From Pedobacter sp. BMA (GTDB lineage: Bacteria; Bacteroidota; Bacteroidia; Sphingobacteriales; Sphingobacteriaceae), in NCBI RefSeq assembly GCF_001027745.1, contig NZ_LECU01000009.1:112983-176982 (forward strand): a stretch of 64,000 nt of DNA, written 5' to 3'. Numbering within the stretch: the stretch's first letter is position 1; every line of letters begins with the position of its first letter. Shown here one piece after another: positions 62,701-64,000 of the stretch. The translations under genes were made by a program, and so were the position numbers. A model generated the notes under the pieces. That model had not been told where the DNA came from. It saw only the letters and a program-made list of their open reading frames with translations, and ran no database searches.

Positions 62701-64000
62701 ACTGTACTACACCTATTTTCACAATCAATAATGGGTTTGACGATCCTGTTGTAGCTAATAACAATAATAATAATATCCAGGCCTCTGCTACATTTAATCT
62801 TTGGACAACCCAAAGCGGACAAGCAAACCGATTGAATATTATAAAAGTAGACGGAACCGGTTATACTCCTGGTCCGGACTATGCACATAACGGAAACCAG
62901 TATTTAGATATAAACGGAACGTCTGATTATCCGATCAGAACAATTATACTATCAAAACCAAGTATTTTATCATTTTCAGGTTGGTTTAGTAACCGAGATA
63001 AAACAAGTCCTGGTTATGCAGACTGGACTGGTTTGGTTGAGATAAGAAATCAAGCAAACACAGCAACTCTAGCGAGTTCTTCTTCCGTTAATTTTACCAA
63101 TGCCACAGACGATGAAACCTGGTTTTTTGTAAGTGGTAAGTCAGCTGTTTTACCCGCCGGAACTTATACTTATCGCGCTTTTGTTGGTGATTTTGGACAT
63201 TTCGACGACGCCTTCGCTTGTGCTCTGGAAGTCCCAACTGTAGATTTAACGAGAACTACCACTACCGTAACAGAAGGTACCCTCGTTACCTATCGTGTAA
63301 CCTTAAATGGTACAGCCGGTTTAGTTACAGAAAATGCCATTTCTGTAAATACCGGTACCACACCAGGAACTGCAGTAGCTGCCGATTACGGTTCGCCTAG
63401 CGTTTCATCAGTTAGTTTTCCTGCTGGAAGCGTAGTGGGTGATTTCCGTGAATTTACAATCTTAATAACTGATGATTCTTTAGTAGAACCCAATGAAACT
63501 TTCAGTACCAATATTACTGGTTTGACTGGGTCAGCGACTCTTGGAACAGCTACAGCATCTACAACAATTACTGATAATGATACCGCAACCATCAACCTTA
63601 CGGGTCCAACATCTGTACGTGAAACTGTTGGTACAGCTCAATATGCAATTGTTTTAACTGGTACACCAGGAGCTACCCTAGTCAATGATGTAACTTTAAA
63701 TTACAGTGCATCGAATGGCAGCGCGATCTCGCCAGCAGATTATTCTTTAACTCCAGGATCTGTGACTTTTACTGCAGGTACTGTTGTCGGATCAGCAAAT
63801 GCAACTAAAACTTTTAATGTCACTATAGTTAGTAGTCCAAATACGGTAGAATCTACTGAAAATTATACCGTGAACATTTCTTCGGGAACTATTGCTCCAG
63901 TAACCTTAGGTACAACATCTGTTATAACTGATATTATTGATAATGCGCTACCAACTACCAATGACATCACCAATGCAGCTACCATCCCAAGTACTACTGC
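59721..64000 (+). CDS. Giant surface protein with Calx-beta and DUF11 repeats (3' end outside window)
   Basis: From ATG 59721 the frame is open to the last base (over 1,420 codons), so the gene continues past the window. A long signal peptide (residues about 1-50, with KKFVGYFLRTSLFAFLALIS) is followed by a unique region of about 700 residues. Then come a Calx-beta motif (about 759-869, ending ATITITDNDV), a DUF11 domain (about 871-975, DLAVAKTVSSKTPLVGTQVT), a region of about 200 residues, and two more Calx-beta units (about 1173-1287 and 1290-1410; STTITDNDT). Calx-beta domains bind calcium, so an adhesin or matrix role is likely. A C-terminal sorting domain is expected outside the window. 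Confidence 0.85.
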   Translation, partial: MNKALLFSRGFARIFNRSNTYLTKKFVGYFLRTSLFAFLALISNFNEAFADGSKDLYPSGVAGNRAALYSSVTTFGAEAYPFKTAGTHFVYANAGEIIAVASSAQGYSSGTINIFAPNNITPAVPSATSGVSTTTGRIGNRTQEKAGPWNSTNTLPAGRYRPYEYIAPVSGIYRVEFIPPAGTTNTNTQTNGREDVLADADWTQGTNAGTGNTAAQANGTSIIAAWDVSVRANTNASNWIAGRVYVNVLNLLIDGDFTANTGFQSSVYVLTKDGRAYLVNNNDNKGIGFTFFVNNKGFRNAANNSQFKSVNTNLITSVTQDPRTQDGTTDITHKIFYTKPAPDLPATASINYTGSAATTTWLKTAAILSVISDVQLTGDEGTVGQAGAKGGKITFTSNNAGTYKIVIPPSIGTERILTGNANIGSNTVIWDGKDGDGNFLAPGTTVSQIRVRLQTAEVHFPFIDMEINPKGLIIELLENGTTYNPVRTSTDPGVYSDIVFWNDSLINRATGDERSVPLYAGTNGISSNANGHKWGSYSADAGTNNTNTGKGANSFGNLKSMDTWAFTQSPEAVTSVSVVTTRADLRTNSITPSFTAPVAIGSTVSYTVVVQNFRDTSPAVNSVSDVTGAGFNFTAPAGFSITNVARTLGTGVTENSPVTSGSTYNSKLNMTSGSTATFVITGTVGTSLAGNTIPVQASMLRPADTTDPDATNSTSGLAPTDPAAECNGNTPANTPNPPNRPYGCNNVYADNSVAVVNYVSVSTSTPTLTEGGNAGSYIITIQNARATDTTVPFTMSGAATNGTDYNTIGASAVILAGQTSVTVPFIVIDDAIVEASEAAILTLTAASNGLTLTPVVANRSATITITDNDVDLAVAKTVSSKTPLVGTQVTFTVTASNVGGSAATGVTVTDLLQSGFTLVTASPSLGTYTPSSGVWNVGALAASGTATLTITASVNIAGGMTNIATIAAGSGQIDQVATNNRAVIRDISPTVSTNCTTPIFTINNGFDDPVVANNNNNNIQASATFNLWTTQSGQANRLNIIKVDGTGYTPGPDYAHNGNQYLDINGTSDYPIRTIILSKPSILSFSGWFSNRDKTSPGYADWTGLVEIRNQANTATLASSSSVNFTNATDDETWFFVSGKSAVLPAGTYTYRAFVGDFGHFDDAFACALEVPTVDLTRTTTTVTEGTLVTYRVTLNGTAGLVTENAISVNTGTTPGTAVAADYGSPSVSSVSFPAGSVVGDFREFTILITDDSLVEPNETFSTNITGLTGSATLGTATASTTITDNDTATINLTGPTSVRETVGTAQYAIVLTGTPGATLVNDVTLNYSASNGSAISPADYSLTPGSVTFTAGTVVGSANATKTFNVTIVSSPNTVESTENYTVNISSGTIAPVTLGTTSVITDIIDNALPTTNDITNAATIPSTT

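Noticed and set aside
1..64000. tRNA, rRNA, CRISPR arrays or a complete insertion sequence
   Set aside because: I looked for cloverleaf ends, rRNA-like conserved blocks, regularly spaced direct repeats and transposase motifs and saw none that hold up.

Overview
The window looks like a chromosomal segment of a Sphingobacteriaceae member of the Bacteroidota, most like Pedobacter. The reasons are a SusC/SusD pair under an ECF sigma/FecR switch, many Bacteroidota-type families (DUF6266, DUF4260, DUF2807/GIN, DUF4397, DUF4369, DUF6496, GH97), promoter boxes of the TAnnTTTG type, and few Shine-Dalgarno sequences. I saw no tRNA, rRNA, CRISPR array, complete insertion sequence or replication origin. 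All calls come from reading the sequence; no database search was run.

Layout. 1-4.5 kb: the C-terminal part of a KAP-type P-loop NTPase, a decayed minus-strand gene, a DASH cryptochrome, and a gene fragment ending in IS21-like repeats. 4.7-10 kb: a secreted beta-propeller protein, a DUF3592-like membrane protein, a GIN-domain protein, a Crp-type regulator with a DUF4260 gene, and gene fragments (EF-Tu-like C-terminus, AraC C-terminus). 10.2-12.2 kb: a compact DUF6266 / small membrane protein / CHAP hydrolase / lipoprotein-with-C-terminal-TM cluster laid out like a phage lysis cassette, with no other phage genes visible. 12.3-21 kb: two short-chain dehydrogenases, a TonB siderophore receptor with a PepSY reductase-like partner, two AraC regulators, and a truncated second copy of the spanin-like gene. 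21.3-24.9 kb: a tight damage-response operon (UmuD-like, UmuC, HMCES/YedK, AlkB, unknown). 24.9-29.5 kb: cold-shock protein, AI-2E family transporter, methyltransferase, quinone oxidoreductase.

29.6-38.5 kb is one minus-strand nutrient-uptake locus: ECF sigma, FecR anti-sigma, SusC with an STN signalling domain, SusD, DUF4397 lipoprotein and a TlpA-like thioredoxin. Between fecR and susC lies a plus-strand promoter followed by strong intrinsic terminators, a candidate antisense small RNA. 38.9-41 kb holds several very small, highly charged proteins and a repeat lipoprotein. 41.4-47.3 kb: GH97 glycosidase, glycerophosphodiesterase, secreted esterase, CLC chloride channel. 47.4-59.3 kb: DUF2256 and DUF4385 genes, three stand-alone receiver proteins, an S41 peptidase, a hotdog protein, an Lrp regulator divergent from a cobalamin-riboswitch-controlled metE, an orphan ECF sigma factor, and a GAF histidine kinase. 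From 59.7 kb to the right edge runs a giant surface protein with Calx-beta and DUF11 repeats, still open at the end.

Most worth following up: the stand-alone lysis-like cassette; the UmuD homologue that has lost both catalytic residues in an otherwise intact operon; and the candidate small RNA antisense to the susC leader.
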